64,000 nucleotides of DNA. It comes from Porogramme epimiltina (Eukaryota; Basidiomycota; Agaricomycetes; Polyporales; Polyporaceae). Positions 1 to 12,585 of the stretch are shown here, piece after piece. Each line of letters opens with the position of its first letter. The first letter of the stretch is position 1. Position numbers and translations under genes: made by a program. Below the pieces are notes generated by a model. It worked only from the letters and a program-made list of their open reading frames with translations, was not told the DNA's origin and ran no database searches. The stretch is from positions 18,990 through 82,989 of the forward strand of contig FTLJ01000434.1 of NCBI GenBank assembly GCA_900155495.1, given 5' to 3'.

Positions 1-546
1 AAAGTATGCTTGCAGGCGAATTCGTCGGGATCATAGTGGGAAGGGTGTGTAAGCCCATATCAGAGGCCGAGCGAGGGCAGGCGGCAGGTCATGGGCCTTA
101 CGAAATGATCTTCTGTTAACACATATGGCCACAAAGTTCCTCGGACGGATGGTGTTTGTGGGATTTCTGGGACATCGAAAGGACCACTTGCCCCGAGAGA
201 GCCTTGCAGGGCGCGCTCCCTGCTCCGGACCTGTTCCGAAAGGTCTTCAAGGATGCAAAATCGCTAGTGATGAGCGAGAATTGAGTGGAGCGCAGGGCAA
301 GGCCAGGTAGAGGCGGTGTTCGGGCATGGCGAGGATGGCCGAGGGCGTCCGCCGTCTTCTCTGAGAGCAGCGGCGATGAGAGAATGAGACTCGACACGGC
401 TTGCTGTTGGTCAGGCGCCCAGGAGCCTACGGCGATCACGTGATGCGTACCTTACTGCCGAGCGTCTACGGGTCCCCGGTCTGCACGGCCTCGCCTCTTT
501 CTCGTTTTCAGCCACCCTCCTCCTAGACCGCCACCTCTCCATAAAA
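1..546. other. Upstream region of the DUF2009 gene
   Basis: No coding region is supported here; the open frames on both strands lack splice logic and protein-like composition. The last 100 bases before the ATG at 547 are pyrimidine-rich, as expected of a 5' leader. The only clear site is a CACGTG palindrome at 435-444, listed separately. Confidence 0.5.
435..444. promoter_or_regulatory. CACGTG palindrome (bHLH/Cbf1-type site)
   Basis: The sequence ATCACGTGAT is a perfect 10-base palindrome about 100 bases upstream of the DUF2009 start. It matches the general RTCACRTG site bound by Cbf1/USF-type bHLH factors. This is a sequence match only; binding is inferred. Confidence 0.3.
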
Positions 547-2997
547 ATGTCCAAGGACAGCACCGACAATAGCGAAGAGCCAGCAGGCCCGTCGAAAACA
601 GCATTCTCCCTAGAAAATATCCTGGGTGCAGACCACGAGAACGTTGAGCACCCGACCGTTCCCTCAGACTCGCTACACGCGTCTGCAGAGGGCTGGGACG
701 AGGAGACTGGGCAGGAGCACACCGCGCAAGGGTTTTGTGTGGAGTGCGAAGGTACGCCGTGCAGCACAACACAACGTGTCCGTCCCATGAATACGAGATG
801 TGTTGTCAGACCAGCCTGCCCAGGTCTTTTGCGAGACGTGTTCAGACAACTTCTGTGAGGTCTGCTTTGCGGCGCAACATAGAAAAGGGTCAAGGAAGCG
901 GCATGCGGTCAAACCGCTGTCCGGACCCCAAGAGAAGAAGGCAAGATTAGAGGGAGTTGCAGGGCCGCAGCCGAACGGTGATACAACGAATGGAGATGAT
1001 GTACGTCAGCGCCTTCTTCCACCCCGAGCTACGTAGATTGAACCGCGTGGTAAAGATGCACATAGACGGGGATGAGGCAGAAGACTCTGACGAGGAGCTA
1101 GAACGTGCCGCCACTGAGGCGGCCACCTCAAAAATGGAGATCAGCCTCTCTGCCCAGCCCACACCCGGTTCCGCCGTCGGCGAGTGGTTCGTAGAACGTG
1201 CGAAGTACATCCCCGTCCGCCTTACACTAGAGGAACGCAAATTCCTACGGTTGCTAGAGGCTGCGCTCAATGTCTCGGAATACACGGACAAAATCGATAC
1301 CATCGGCTTCGGTCTGTCGAAGGCGAAGCGAATTGTTCAGCAGATCAGAGAGCTCTGTGCCATCCTCTCGGGGCTCGTCCTCTCCGCCGACTACAAGCAG
1401 GGCCAGGAACTATTCCAGGATCGCGATTTCCAGTCAAATGAGAAATTCTATCAGGACATCTTTGAGCTCGGTCGGCGGCACAAGATTATGAACCCCGACA
1501 AGATGCGTTCGACGTACGGGAAGTTGATTTACATCCTTCAAGTGAGCTAAAACTAGATTGTCATGACGACCGCCTTGGCTAAGACCACTCCACAGGATAG
1601 TCAGTCTACGGAGGTCAAGGACCTGTTGAGCTTTTCGTGCGTTGCGCCCATCAAGAGCGTATACGTTGTCCTCGAGAAGCACGACGCCGTCGACCTTCTC
1701 CGTGACGATCTCATCTCGATTGCGACCAAGGAGATTTACTCCGAAGGCCGTTCTCGCCGTGACATCCAGAAGGACATCAAGAGCAAAGAGCGTGCGATTG
1801 AGACGCTCTCCACCAAGTACGCGCGCCCTGGCCTCAGCCAAGAGAAAGTCAGGCAGTGCATATACAGCATCGGGGATAACCACGCGTTCCTCCGCACGAA
1901 TCGCGATCCATGCGAGCGGATGATTGACTACCTTAAGCAATACTTCCACCCAACGCAGCCCAAGGACAACAAGTGCTCCCTCGCGATCAAGATGGGCAAG
2001 GGTGGCGCACGCCTCACTCACGATCACCAGAAGCAGTATGCATACGTCCTCCAGAGCCTCACGCTCTGGCGTGAGATCCTTCATGGTGAATCCTGTCCCC
2101 CGTTCCGCAGCGCCCATCACACGCAGCAGCTGACCAGGTTCATCTTCCTCAACAGACATGTTCCACCTTTGGACGCTTGCGGAGCAGGACCTCCTGAGCG
2201 AGAACGTGCCTTACCGCCTGCGCGACACCGGCCAGGGCCTGAACCGCGTCCAGGCCGCGCCGAAGACGTCGCGTATGATGCACGCCATCCTCAACCGCGC
2301 GCAACGCAGCATCGGCTCCTGGGTCGGCTCCTCCGTAATCCACATGGGCGATCACAACGTCCCCAATGCGCTCATGTTCATCGGTGCGTCTTTTCCCAGC
2401 CCCGCCCCCATCCTTCAGCCCCTCCGGTCTCTTTCAGCCCCCGGCTCCGCCCCCGCGCCGCCGCCGCCGCCGCCGACGCACATGCTATCATGTTCGCTTG
2501 AGCACCAGCGCCGACGCTGACCCCCCGCACAACAGACAAGTACTCGCAGGTGTACCGCATCCTGCTCCCCATCTGCAACACGCTGGCCCAGATCCCGCGC
2601 CTCGCCGAGAATCCCGCGCTCCGTTCGTACATCGACGACGGCTGGGGCTCCGCCGACGGCCTCAGCCGCGAGATCCTCGCAGACTTCTTCCGGCACGGCT
2701 TTGACGGCTCCGGCGCGGGCAACTACTTCGACGCGGGTAAGTGCGCGGTTTGCCTCCTCCCGGAGCGGCGGTCGTGCCTCCGCCGCCGCCGCCGCCGAAG
2801 CGTGGCCCTTCTGACGAGCATGTTGTAGGATCGTGCATTGACGGTCGCCTGACGAGCGCGTGGAACTGGTGTTCGACCCTTGAGAAGAAGCGCTTCTTCC
2901 CAATCTTCCTTCTAACCGGTGGGTGTAATAGTCCTCAACACCGCGTCCACCTTCTGACCGGCCATTAGGATTTGTTGGTTTCGACGGAGACTGGTAG
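547..2997 (+). CDS. DUF2009 (UPF0652) protein with N-terminal B-box-like zinc finger
   Basis: Eight exons give a 644-residue protein whose frame closes exactly: 547-751, 810-955, 996-1541, 1596-2085, 2156-2383, 2536-2736, 2829-2918, 2969-2997. Residues ~65-105 form a Cys/His cluster (CVEC, CETC, CEVC, then H...H) resembling a B-box zinc finger. The rest matches the eukaryotic DUF2009 family, with segments such as SAFFHPELRRLNRVV, KIMNPDKMRSTYGKL and SSVIHMGDHNVPNALMFI, ending GFVGFDGDW. The biochemical role of the family is not established, so none is assigned. Intron 2 (956-995, 40 nt) has a weak donor (gttgca) but is needed to keep frame. The ATG at 547 is the first in a clean leader. The 3' end converges on eIF3m. 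Confidence 0.85.
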
Positions 2998-3252
2998 ACA
3001 GCTACATCGTAGAGAGTAATAGACGCATCTCGTGGTCCACGCCATCCGCTGTTCAGCGCACATCATAGACTGCTCTCGTACCGCTTTGCTACATTGTCAC
3101 AGGATACAACATGTCTATTACAGTCTAGCACGTGTAGATTTCCCCCGCCCGCCGCCCTCCACGCAGTGCCAGCGTGATTTTACTGCCCCTTAGCTCAGCC
3201 CCCGCCACTCGTCAAAGTCGCCAAGAACGGCCACTCTCCCGCCCGCCCCAAC

Positions 3253-4951
3253 TTACGCAACGGCAGCCTGCGCCGCCGCCGCCGGGGTCTCGATACCAGC
3301 AGGGGCGGCGGCGTCCGCAGCGGTCGCGGTGACGGCAGCCGCGACCGCGCCCGCGCTCGCGCCGCCGCTCTTCTTGCGGCTGGCGGCGACAGTCTCGAGC
3401 ACGCTCGCGAGGCCCGCCTTCCACGCGTGGAGGCGCTTCTCGAGGAGCACCCACTGCTCGCGCTCGAACGCGCGCGGCGACGCGCGGGTGACGTGCAGCG
3501 TTTGGGCGGTCTGGGAGAGCTTGCCGGTGAGGAGGCCCGCGCGAATCACTGTGCGGTGGGGGCGGGGTGCGGAAGGCGTGTGCGAGTGAGTAAGAGGGTT
3601 TAGGGGGAGGGAACAGGGTGGGGGACGCACCATCGATGACCCACGACTCGACCTGCGTGGGCTCGATTTGCAGCGCGGACGCGATCGAGGAGTAGGGCAC
3701 GTCACGGCCCATGTTCTGGAAGCCGAGCGTCGCGAGCGTGAGGAGCCTGATCTTCCGCTCCAGCTGTGCGTTGTCGAGCTCTGGGGAAACTCGAATCAGA
3801 CATATTGCCCCCTTGCGCGGAAAGAAATGGGAAGTGGAGAACGCAAAGTATGCACACGCACCGTACTTGGCAAACACGCCGGCATGGCTGTCTGCCCATG
3901 CCTTGTACTGCGCAAGGCTGTCGTTGAGGAAGATCTGGAGGAGCGCGAAGAGTTCGTGGTCCTTCGCGGCGACGACGGCGTCGAGGCGGAATAGGGAGTC
4001 GAAGTCGAAGTAGGAAGGCAGGCGGAGAGCAGCAGCGACAGCTTCCATTGCCGCGCTCTGTGCTGCTGGGGAGGAGGGGGGGAGGGAACGGATGTAGGAG
4101 AGCTGGTATTGGAAAGATGTTGCTCTGGGAGATGACATAGGTCATTGAACCAGTGTAATATTGAAGGGGTTGGACTCACGACTCTCCAGCCTTCTGGAAG
4201 ACATCAACGATTAGCTTGAGGAAGCCGCTCTTCTCATCTTGTGAAACGTCCCACTCCGAAAGCCACTTCTCAACCTCCGATTGGGAAAGACCAAGGACGT
4301 CAAGCTCGTCGTTCGCGCTTGCATGCTCGATGAGCGCCCTGTATACAGGTAGCCGCAACGCAGACCGTCGGGGGATGGCGTTAAACAGATTTGAGAGTCT
4401 AAGGCGCGCCAGTAGAGTTTAGCACAAATTTTGGAAATAGGCATAAATGTCCGTACATGTGGTATTTGGTAGAGGTATGGTCGGGTGAGGAAGAGATGTG
4501 GCTGAGAAGGGCGTCGAGTTGTGTGCGGGTTTCGGGAGCATCGATAGGGTAGAGGACAAGGAAGTGGGAGAACAGAAGGTTGAAGAAACCCTCGATCTCT
4601 GCGCAACAGAGTAAAAGATCTGTGGGGGGATTAGCGAAGGGAGGACGCACCCTTTTCTGACCCATCTCCAAGCCCCTTTACCTCCTGCAGAACGGCGCCG
4701 AGAGCCGTTTTCCTCCGCGCGGGATCCTCATCAATGGATTTTTGACCCTCCGGAGTGGCGACGGAGTCCTGGAAGGGCTGAACGTATGCCTCGCGTCCTT
4801 CCTCGGGGAGAGCACGAGCGAGATAATTTACAAGCTCGAGGATCTAGGCGAGATGTCTGATTGAGCGTGCTGACGGCGTACGACGCATAGGACGAACCTG
4901 CTCCTCGAAGGTGCCCTCCGCAAAGATAGATATTGAGTCTGTTACGGCCAT
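3253..4951 (-). CDS. Eukaryotic translation initiation factor 3 subunit M (PCI domain)
   Basis: Subunit m belongs to the octameric PCI/MPN core of eIF3, which binds the 40S ribosome in the cytosol. Exons read from the ATG at 4951: MAVTDSISIFAEGTFEEQ, then ILELVNYLARALPEEGREAY, EIEGFFNLLFSHFLVLYP, RLPVYRALIEHASANDELDV, a helical block with LPSYFDFDSLFRLDAV, and the winged-helix part of the PCI domain (YSSIASALQIEPTQVESWVI, then LLTGKLSQTAQTLHVTRASP). The last ~45 residues are an Ala/Thr-rich tail not typical of the animal protein. An upstream in-frame ATG at 5164 would add ~70 residues but the family begins near SIFAEGTFEEQ, so 4951 is preferred. Introns are short with good GT-AG ends. Confidence 0.9.
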
Positions 4952-5500
4952 GTTTTGATCAGAGTATACGTGAAAGCAGAAAAGGTGCAAGGGGATGTCG
5001 AGTGCGGCGGCAAAAATAAGCGCAAACAACCCATCGCGGCTTCTGGGATTGGCGCCTGTTCCTGGTCCTCGGATCGGTGGGTGCTTGCCCGCACGAGGCA
5101 GTCTATGGGCGGTCTGCAGATTTGTTGAGTCGAGAAATACATGCAGCTCCTCTGTTTCTGCCACCGCAACTGCCCGCGAGAGGCCTTCCAGGACGCCTTT
5201 CCCGACGTTGCCCGTGTCCGAGCATGACGATCTCCCACTCGAGGCGGAACCCGGAGAAATTCATTTTGGTGCCGCCGGGGTTCGCAAGCCTCGCCCCGCC
5301 TCGAGCTCTCTCCGGCATGCCATCTGCACTCTCCCCTCTTCCTCCTCGGGGCCGGCCTCTCCCCCTCTAATTCGCTCTCTCTTCTCTTGCTCGGCCTAGC
5401 GTCCACACATCTTATAGACTAGAGCAACACCACCTCGGGTTTCTGGCTCCTAACACACACATCCTCCGCGCTCTCCCGACCTCATGCACGCTCAGCCTCG
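4952..5500. promoter_or_regulatory. Divergent promoter region eIF3m / MDM34
   Basis: About 550 bases separate the two divergent start codons. No gene is supported inside. The segment next to MDM34 is CT-rich (5330-5490), a common fungal core-promoter feature. No TATA box is evident for either gene, consistent with housekeeping expression. Confidence 0.5.
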
Positions 5501-7804
5501 ATGTCATTCACGTTCAAATGGCCACGCTTCTCCGACCAGTTCCACGCAAATGCTATCCAGATGCTCGAGTCTGCCCTCAACAAGGGCAACAAACCTCCCG
5601 TCATAGCAGACAGGATCGAGGTCGTCGAGTTAGAGATGGGCACCCAGGTTCGTATCCTTCAAGAAGAACCGCCCTACATAATCTTACTTTCCTCTTACTT
5701 CAATTAGCCTCCAGAACTAGAAATTCGAGACATCGGAGAACTCACGATGGACCAGTTTCGAGGAATCTTCCGCCTCACATACGCTGGGGATGCTCACATA
5801 GTTCTGAGGACCAAGGTCCAGGTGCGTCCAGAACATATCACAGCGTTCGAGCTACTTCATACTAACACATACTAGGCGAACCCCCTCAACCACAAACAGC
5901 CCGACATCCACATCATGAGCGGCTCTCGAGGCATGCTCGCCGCGAAACACCCTCTCGTCGTTCCCATGCTCCTCCGCCTATCCCAATTCCGTCTCAACTC
6001 GTATGTTGTCCTCGTCGTCTCTCGTCAGAAGGGCATCACCCTTGTCTTCAAGACCGACCCACTTCAGAATGTCGACATCAACAGTACATTCGACTCCATC
6101 GCTGTCATCCAGAAGTTCATTCAGCGCGAGATCGAGGGCCAGTTGCGTCAAATGTTTCGCGAGGACCTGCCAGGGATTATCCACCGCCTCAGCCAACAAT
6201 GGGTGAAGGCCAAAGTGGAGGCACCCTACCTCGCCAAGCAGCCTGCAGCACCCACCGGCATGGCACGCTCGCGGAGTTACGAGACTGCGTCAACACCAGA
6301 CCCGTCTTCCTACCGCTTCTCCCGCATGCCGCCTGCTGGATTTGTACCGAGTCTCCCCCGCAGACCATCATCTGCCATCCCTTTCATCACGCGTCCCCGC
6401 TCTCCGTCTGCACGTTCGGTCACTAGCACAGGCAAACGACCAACTGCGTCTCTTATCACCTCTTTCGTTTCCCGACCGCCCTCCCAGACTTCCTCTCCCC
6501 TCCAACTCCACCATCCTCACCCTGACGGACCGACATCTTTCCCGGAAATAGAACATTACGATCCTACATACGGTCTCCGCCCAGAAGGTCTCCCCTCAAA
6601 AGGCACATTCAGTAACCTGCGCGATCTCTTCGGCCGAAATAAGGGCCTTGCGGACCTCGCCGAAGAGTCCAGCGAGGTGGACTCCCTTGACGAAACCGGC
6701 TCCTTCGACCCCGGCACATGGGAGGATTTCCTATCGGAGAGCGGCAACGTCGGACCGTCCGTATCTGAGGCAGGTGACGTCACGGAATACGAAACGGTCC
6801 CCGCCGTGGGTGGAGGGACAATCACACGCCCACGGGTGTACCACTCCCAGTCCCAAATCCATGTCTCGTCCGACGCGGCCAGCGTATCGACCGCGCCGAA
6901 CCCCATGCTTCTGTCCCGCACAGCCTCTCTTCAGTCCATCGCACGCACGCCTTCACGACCCGGCTCGCTGTACAACCCCTACTTTGCGGGCATGACGCCA
7001 CTTTACGAATCCAATCCGGACATGCATCCCTACTCGAACCCATACTACGCAGAGTCCTCCGCGGGCCCGCTCAGGCACCCGCAGCCCATCCCACCCGTCC
7101 CGGCCCTCGACCCCTCCCGTTACCGGCGCCCCTCTAGCCCATCCAGCCTCCAGACCCAGCGCTCGCGCTCCGACGACACCCCGCACTCCGTCCCGACCAC
7201 AACGCCGCCCTCAGAGCTCGACCCACCCAGCGTCCGCATTACTCGCCCGCGCCGGCTCTCCACCGCGTCCTCGAACCTCGAGTCCATCTCCGCAAGCTCC
7301 CTCGACGCGCACCACCACCACCTCGTCGGCGGCGAGCACCCGGGCCTCGGCGGCGCGGGCGACCCCAAGATCGTCCTCCGCCCCGCGCTCAACGGCTCCG
7401 TGCACAAGCTCTCGACGCTCTCCCACTCGAACCACACCCTCTCGCCCTACACGCGCACCGTCGAGCACTTCACCGTCCGCTCCGTGCCCCCGCGCGACGC
7501 GTCGCACGCACCGGGCGCAGGGCCCGCGTCCGCCACCGAGCGGCAGCCCGTCCGCGCGCGGCGCAAGCGCATGCACCGGCTCGGCGGCGGGAAGAAGCCC
7601 CCGGCGGCGGCGCCGACGCCGCCCCTGGGGCGCGCGGGCGGGAGCGGGGACGAGGGTGACGGGATGAGCGGGCGCGCACCGCTGTCCGATTTCGACGCGT
7701 CTGAGATGGACCGCTACTTTCGCTCGCGCGACGACCTCATCCCGCGCTACCCGAGCCTCCACCCGTCGCACGTCCGGAGGCGCATGCCCTACCCGCCGTC
7801 GTGA
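5501..7804 (+). CDS. MDM34: Mitochondrial distribution and morphology protein 34 (ERMES subunit)
   Basis: Mdm34 is the outer-mitochondrial-membrane subunit of the ER-mitochondria encounter structure, a lipid-transfer tether with Mmm1, Mdm10 and Mdm12. Exons 5501-5647, 5708-5821 and 5876-7804 give 729 residues. Residues ~1-215 are the SMP lipid-binding domain: [84 protein letters not shown]. The remaining ~510 residues are low-complexity, rich in Ser/Pro/Arg, with a His run near residue 560; such a long disordered tail is usual in basidiomycete Mdm34. Splice sites are canonical. It faces eIF3m across a shared promoter region and converges on the Virilizer-like gene. Confidence 0.92.
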
Positions 7805-8421
7805 AGCGGGCGGTGTCGTCCGCGCGCCTGTCCCTCATATGTCGAGCCGTCGTCGTCCCTCCACATCTCGTGCCTCCCATACCCCTCTGCATGCCCATTC
7901 GTCCATCTATCCGGCGCCTGGGGCCGCACTGCGTTCCGCCCTCACTTGACACTTGGTTGTAGTTTCGTGTACAGTAGCCATCCGCGCCGCGCCGCCGTGG
8001 TCCTAATTTGCAATAGTAGAGCACACCTCGTCCGTTTGCGATGATGATCCATTCAGTTTCGGCTCTTGCGTGCCCAGGCCTCAGGGTCGCGGTGCGCCTC
8101 ACGTGCGTCGTGTCTTCGGCTGGGGGATGTCTTACGTCTCGCGCTCGAGGACGGTGCGCAGATGGGCCTTATATCGGACTGAACGCGGGTCCGAGGGCGG
8201 GGAAACTTCCGTCCGTGGCTTGGAATTGCATTCCGCCTGGGATATTCATACTAGCACCAGTAAGGGGAGTGCCCGCCAAGGGGTCTAACGTAGGCGAGGG
8301 CTGGCTCGCATTCTCGAAGTCCTATAACACGCAGCGGTACCGTATGGAAAAAGAGGGCAGAAGTGCGGAAAAGCGTGAATCAGTAAAGCTATTACGAATA
8401 AAATGAATTAAAGGGGGCCCG
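7805..8421. other. Convergent intergenic region MDM34 / Virilizer-like gene
   Basis: Both flanking genes end here. I see untranslated-type sequence only: AT-richer stretches at 7965-8030 and 8330-8420 that probably hold the polyadenylation sites. No ORF with protein-like character or repeat is supported. Confidence 0.5.
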
Positions 8422-11400
8422 TCAGGCGGCCATCGCGACACCTACGTCCACATGCATGCTCGGGAGCCTGGATGTGTTCGCGCGGGCGGAAGACTGGCGG
8501 AGCTGCCTAAAGTCGTTGTTCGAGTACGTCTTCGTCAGGCCCGTCGCAGCGGGGGAGCGCAGCAGTGTCGGCGGCGAGACCGTCACGAGCCCGAGCACAT
8601 CCTGGTTCAGCGCGCGCCGAGGCGGCGTCGCCGGCGCGGGCGTGTGCTCGCGCAGGAGGCCCTCGAGCGCGTGCAGCGTGAGCTGGACCGTATCAGGGAG
8701 GATGCTAGTAGAGGGAGGAGACGGGGAAGGGGCACTGTCGCTAACGAAGACAAGTTTGCCAGAGACAACGTCGAGCCGCTCGGTGAGCTCGGGAGAGATT
8801 GTGGAGTTGAGGGATTCGCGGAAGGTAATGAAGCGCTCGGAAGGGACGGTTTGGAGCTCGCACATGCGCGGGACCGTGTTCGATGTATCGACCATCCACT
8901 CGAAGAGAGAGAGGAGGATATCCACAGCGACCTCGCCGATAGCTGTAGAGCGCTCGGCGAGATCCAAGACCAGTCGGCCCACCGCGAGCGTGACCTTCGG
9001 TGGGTCGATGTAGGAGGCAGTGATGGTCTTGAGGATTGTCACGGATCGCTGGAGCCGTTCCTCGAGTTTCTCTGCGTAGAGGTCTGCGACTTGCAGAGAG
9101 CGCCACAGCGCGATGACCACGGCGAGACGCATTTCGTTGTCGAACACCTCGTAGTTTTCAGCAAGGTCTTGTGAGAGTTCGTCGAGGTGGGGAGGAGACA
9201 GGTGGAGTTCGAGAAGTGCAATAAGCGATGACGCGAAGATGTGCGGCGCCTCTTCGGATGCCGCGAGACTGTCGATGACCCAGTTGCCGGGCAAGGCTTG
9301 CATAGTTTCCCGAAGGAACCGGAAGAAGAGGGAGATTTGGCTTTGTGTGATCGTGCGCTTGATTTCAGACAGGGTGTCGTCCTGGAGGGCTTCAACGGCC
9401 TGTGCGACGTCCTTGATCTCTTCGGTAAGGAGCCATTCTCCAACCCCAACGACGCCTTGGTCGAGTTCGACGAGCCGTCTGACGAAATGCACCTTGTTCT
9501 CGGTGTCAAGGGCGTGGCCGAACGACCAGAGCTCTGGGAGCATCGTAGGAATAACACGTTGTACCCAGAGCGTTCGCTGAGCATCAGTGCAGTCTTCGGC
9601 CGGGAGGATGTAGTCAAGAAGCCAAAAGACTTGCAGAAGATGATGGGCGGGGTCGAGGCTGACGCTGTGGAGGCCGTGTTCCAACAATGTGCGAAGGACA
9701 ACTTGTGCGCCGGGAGGGATTTTGAGTGAATCTGAGGTTTGTGCAGAAAGGGCTTTTGCCATGTCGATGGAAATTTGCCTGGCATCGCGGGAGGCGACAG
9801 ACACGCGGCTGGACTGAGAGTAGAGCATGTCCGCCGCATCTGCACACGCGAATACGTCCGCGACGTCCGTCATCAGGGTGCGCAAGAGACGTGAGGGGAG
9901 TGGATTGTTTGGAACCAGTCGCAATAGCAAACGGAGGATATCGTCGGCCATGGCGAAAAGCTGGACAATAACTTCTTGGGCTCTTTGTGGCGGCGGTTGA
10001 CGGATGGAGAAGTGGTTACGAAGCTCCTCGACGACAGGCGCGAGAAGGTTACATAGTGCATTAAGGATGCTGCACCCAGCCTCATCCCAGAAGTCGTCCA
10101 ACACTTGTGATTCTTCATATTCTTCAAATTCCCGGTTCACGTAAGCGAGGGCAACCCTCGCCGTCCGCAAACTGCCGAACGTGGGCGGTCGAACCAATGG
10201 CCGCAGCAACTCATCGACGACACCTTGGAGCCCGTCGTCGACGACGAGGGCCGCTTGTCGCATCGATGCTCTCTCCTCAGCTGTGATGAATGTCGTGGTC
10301 GTTCCAATCTTAAAGACAGCATCGAGAAGGTCGGGTTTGAGCATGGCGCATGGAATCTTCGCGAGATCAACCAGTATATGTTCCGCTTCCATGGTTGACG
10401 AATATATGAGTTCTGAATCCTTCGTCCCGTCACTTGGAGGATCAGGATCAATCATCCACTCAAGGCGGTTTGTCATCTGGCGGAGCAGTAGCAAATGGTT
10501 CACGATCTGGAAATGCGACTAGTTCAGCGAAATCGAGAAATACGGAAGGTATAATCGGAAGTTACCTCACGATACCCATCTACCCCTTGCCACAGTCTTA
10601 GTATGCCAAATATGCGAAGCCTAGTGGGCTTGTCGGGCAAACAATCTGACCATGCATAGACTGCCAACACACAAGCGATACCGATGTATGCCCGGACGAA
10701 CGCAAGAAATTCGTCCTGTGAAGTGGAGGTGGATGATGACCTGTGTGAAAGTAGGGAGGGTAGCGTGACAGGAACAATAGGGTTCTCAGCTAAACTGGTA
10801 AGCACGTCTGGATGGGCGACCATTGACCCTAGCCAGATGCCGAAAGACTCTTCTTCTGTTCCAATATCCTTCATCATGGTTGCAGCCGTCTCGAAGTCGC
10901 CTTGAGTGTTAGAGAACGTATCCTCGAGAGTTGCCCAACCCCGTATCCTTGAAGACAGTTGCTTTGCGACAGACCGCAACTCCCTGCTGTTGTTGGGATC
11001 TGATGATATTGACCGGACTAGTTCATGGAACCAGTCCGCGTCAAGTTTCTTCGCCACGTCGATATTTGATGCTGCATATAGGATCCTCAGAATTGTTGTG
11101 TCGTCTTCTAAGGAGGTGATGTCAAAAATCTTCTGCAGGTCAATGACATCCTTGAGAAGAGGGTTAGTACTAAAACGCCATATCATATAACAGACATTCT
11201 CACTAGGAGGCTTTTGGCCATGACCGACGGCTGGGAGGCCATGTTACACAGTATCCCGGCAACAAGATAGGCCTGACTTGTAGCCCTATCCTAAATCCTT
11301 ACACTGTGAGTGTGCTCGAAAGAGAACCACCGCAAGGGGCGCACCTTTGCACTAACGCATCCAGCGACCTTTTCTGCAAATCGAGTTGCGGTTTGAGAGG

Positions 11401-12200
11401 TGACGTCGTCAGGCACAGGTCGTGTAGTGAGGTTGTAGGCTTTCTCAAGGTCGAATTCGGGGTCCTCTTCCTCTAGATCAGGGTGTATATGCGGGAACTG
11501 AGGCAAGTCCCAATCGTCATTTGGAGGCTTCAGGCAGAAGACGAGACAAATGGCCAATTCGAGAGAGGGGGAATCCGGGATGAGCTTGAGGAGCGCCCGA
11601 GCGAGTTGTGTTGGATCTCGTGCGTTCGCTGGATCCAAGGACGCAGGAAGTGTTGGAGATTCAATTGAAGGGAGTGGCTTTGGTGCGTAGACATCAGGAG
11701 CGATGAGCATTTCGGTGACTACGTCCCCATATATCGCCATGGACAAGCTCTCGAACTCGCCTCGGACAATCATGAGACGCGTAGCGTACTAGAAAGACAC
11801 GTCAGTGGAATCACTTATCCCTGCACGGCTTGGACGCACCTCATGCCCCATATTTACCGTGAAATCCCTCTGGCCACCCGAGTACACGATAGAGGTCGGA
11901 ACTAGTGCGTTCGAAGGCTTCGGTTTCTCCTTGGCGTTAGGGTTGGTTATGGGATGCGCGTTGAAGTAAACGTCGAGACGGAAGGCGGGCGGCGCCGTTC
12001 GACTAGGACTGGCTATGAGGGCACACGACAATGCGCATAGGAAGCAGCACGGACCTGACAATATCAGGACATTGCGAGAATGGCCTTGCGTCTGCGGGGA
12101 ATACGCGGAGGGTCTGGACGCGTACTGGGGCGGAAAAGCGGATTGCAGAGAGCCCGCCTTGCGCGGACGCCTCGAGTGTACACCATTGTAGTAGGACCAT
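8422..12200 (-). CDS. Virilizer-like protein (VIR_N domain, m6A methyltransferase-associated)
   Basis: Virilizer is the large scaffold of the nuclear m6A writer-associated complex (MACOM with WTAP/Hakai in animals, VIR in plants). At least six exons: 12055-12200 (MVLLQWCTLEASAQGGLSAI), ~11840-11995 (PPAFRLDVYFNAHPITNP, SIVYSGGQRDFTVNMGHE), ~11320-11790 (MIVRGEFESLSMAIYGDVVT), ~11210-11275 (SQAYLVAGILCNMASQPS), ~10567-11140 (DVIDLQKIFDITSLED) and 8422-~10503. The first ~110 residues match the VIR_N fold, a beta-rich jelly-roll-like domain ending in the GEFESLSMAIYGD signature. The remaining ~1,000 residues are alpha-helical repeats. A TACTAAC-type branch site precedes the acceptor of exon 5. 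The assignment rests on the N-terminus; the long helical part is too diverged to recognise by eye. Confidence 0.75.
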
Positions 12201-12585
12201 GTTCAGAAAGACATACGGGGATTGACGGCAGACAAAGAGAGGACAATAAGGATACAGATACGGAGTACAGCAAGCGCCGCGGCGGCGGGGAGAGCGTGGG
12301 CAGCAAGAGTGGGAGTGGAAGTGGAAGCAGGCGAGGACGGGGAACTCAGACGAACTCGGGCCAGTGGACGGGGACGGATGACATCGTCCGGCACCCGGCG
12401 CCTCTTCCGGGACGGCCCACGCTGTCCATAATGGGCGCTTGACCAGTGCGCCACGGGGAGACACTCGCCTGAGTCGCCTCTGCGCAGGGCCACGACGACA
12501 CTCGGACTGCTTTCCGTCTTATCGCACCACTTTCCCCGCCCTTTATTTGCCCCGTCTCCGCAGTCTATGCCCTCGCCCCCGTAGG
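12201..12585. promoter_or_regulatory. Divergent promoter region Virilizer-like / ORM
   Basis: About 385 bases between the two start codons. CT-rich DNA lies just upstream of the ORM ATG (12520-12585). No TATA box or gene is evident. Confidence 0.45.

Noticed and set aside
4952..5164. Upstream start for eIF3m
   Set aside because: It would add ~70 residues absent from the family, which starts near SIFAEGTFEEQ.
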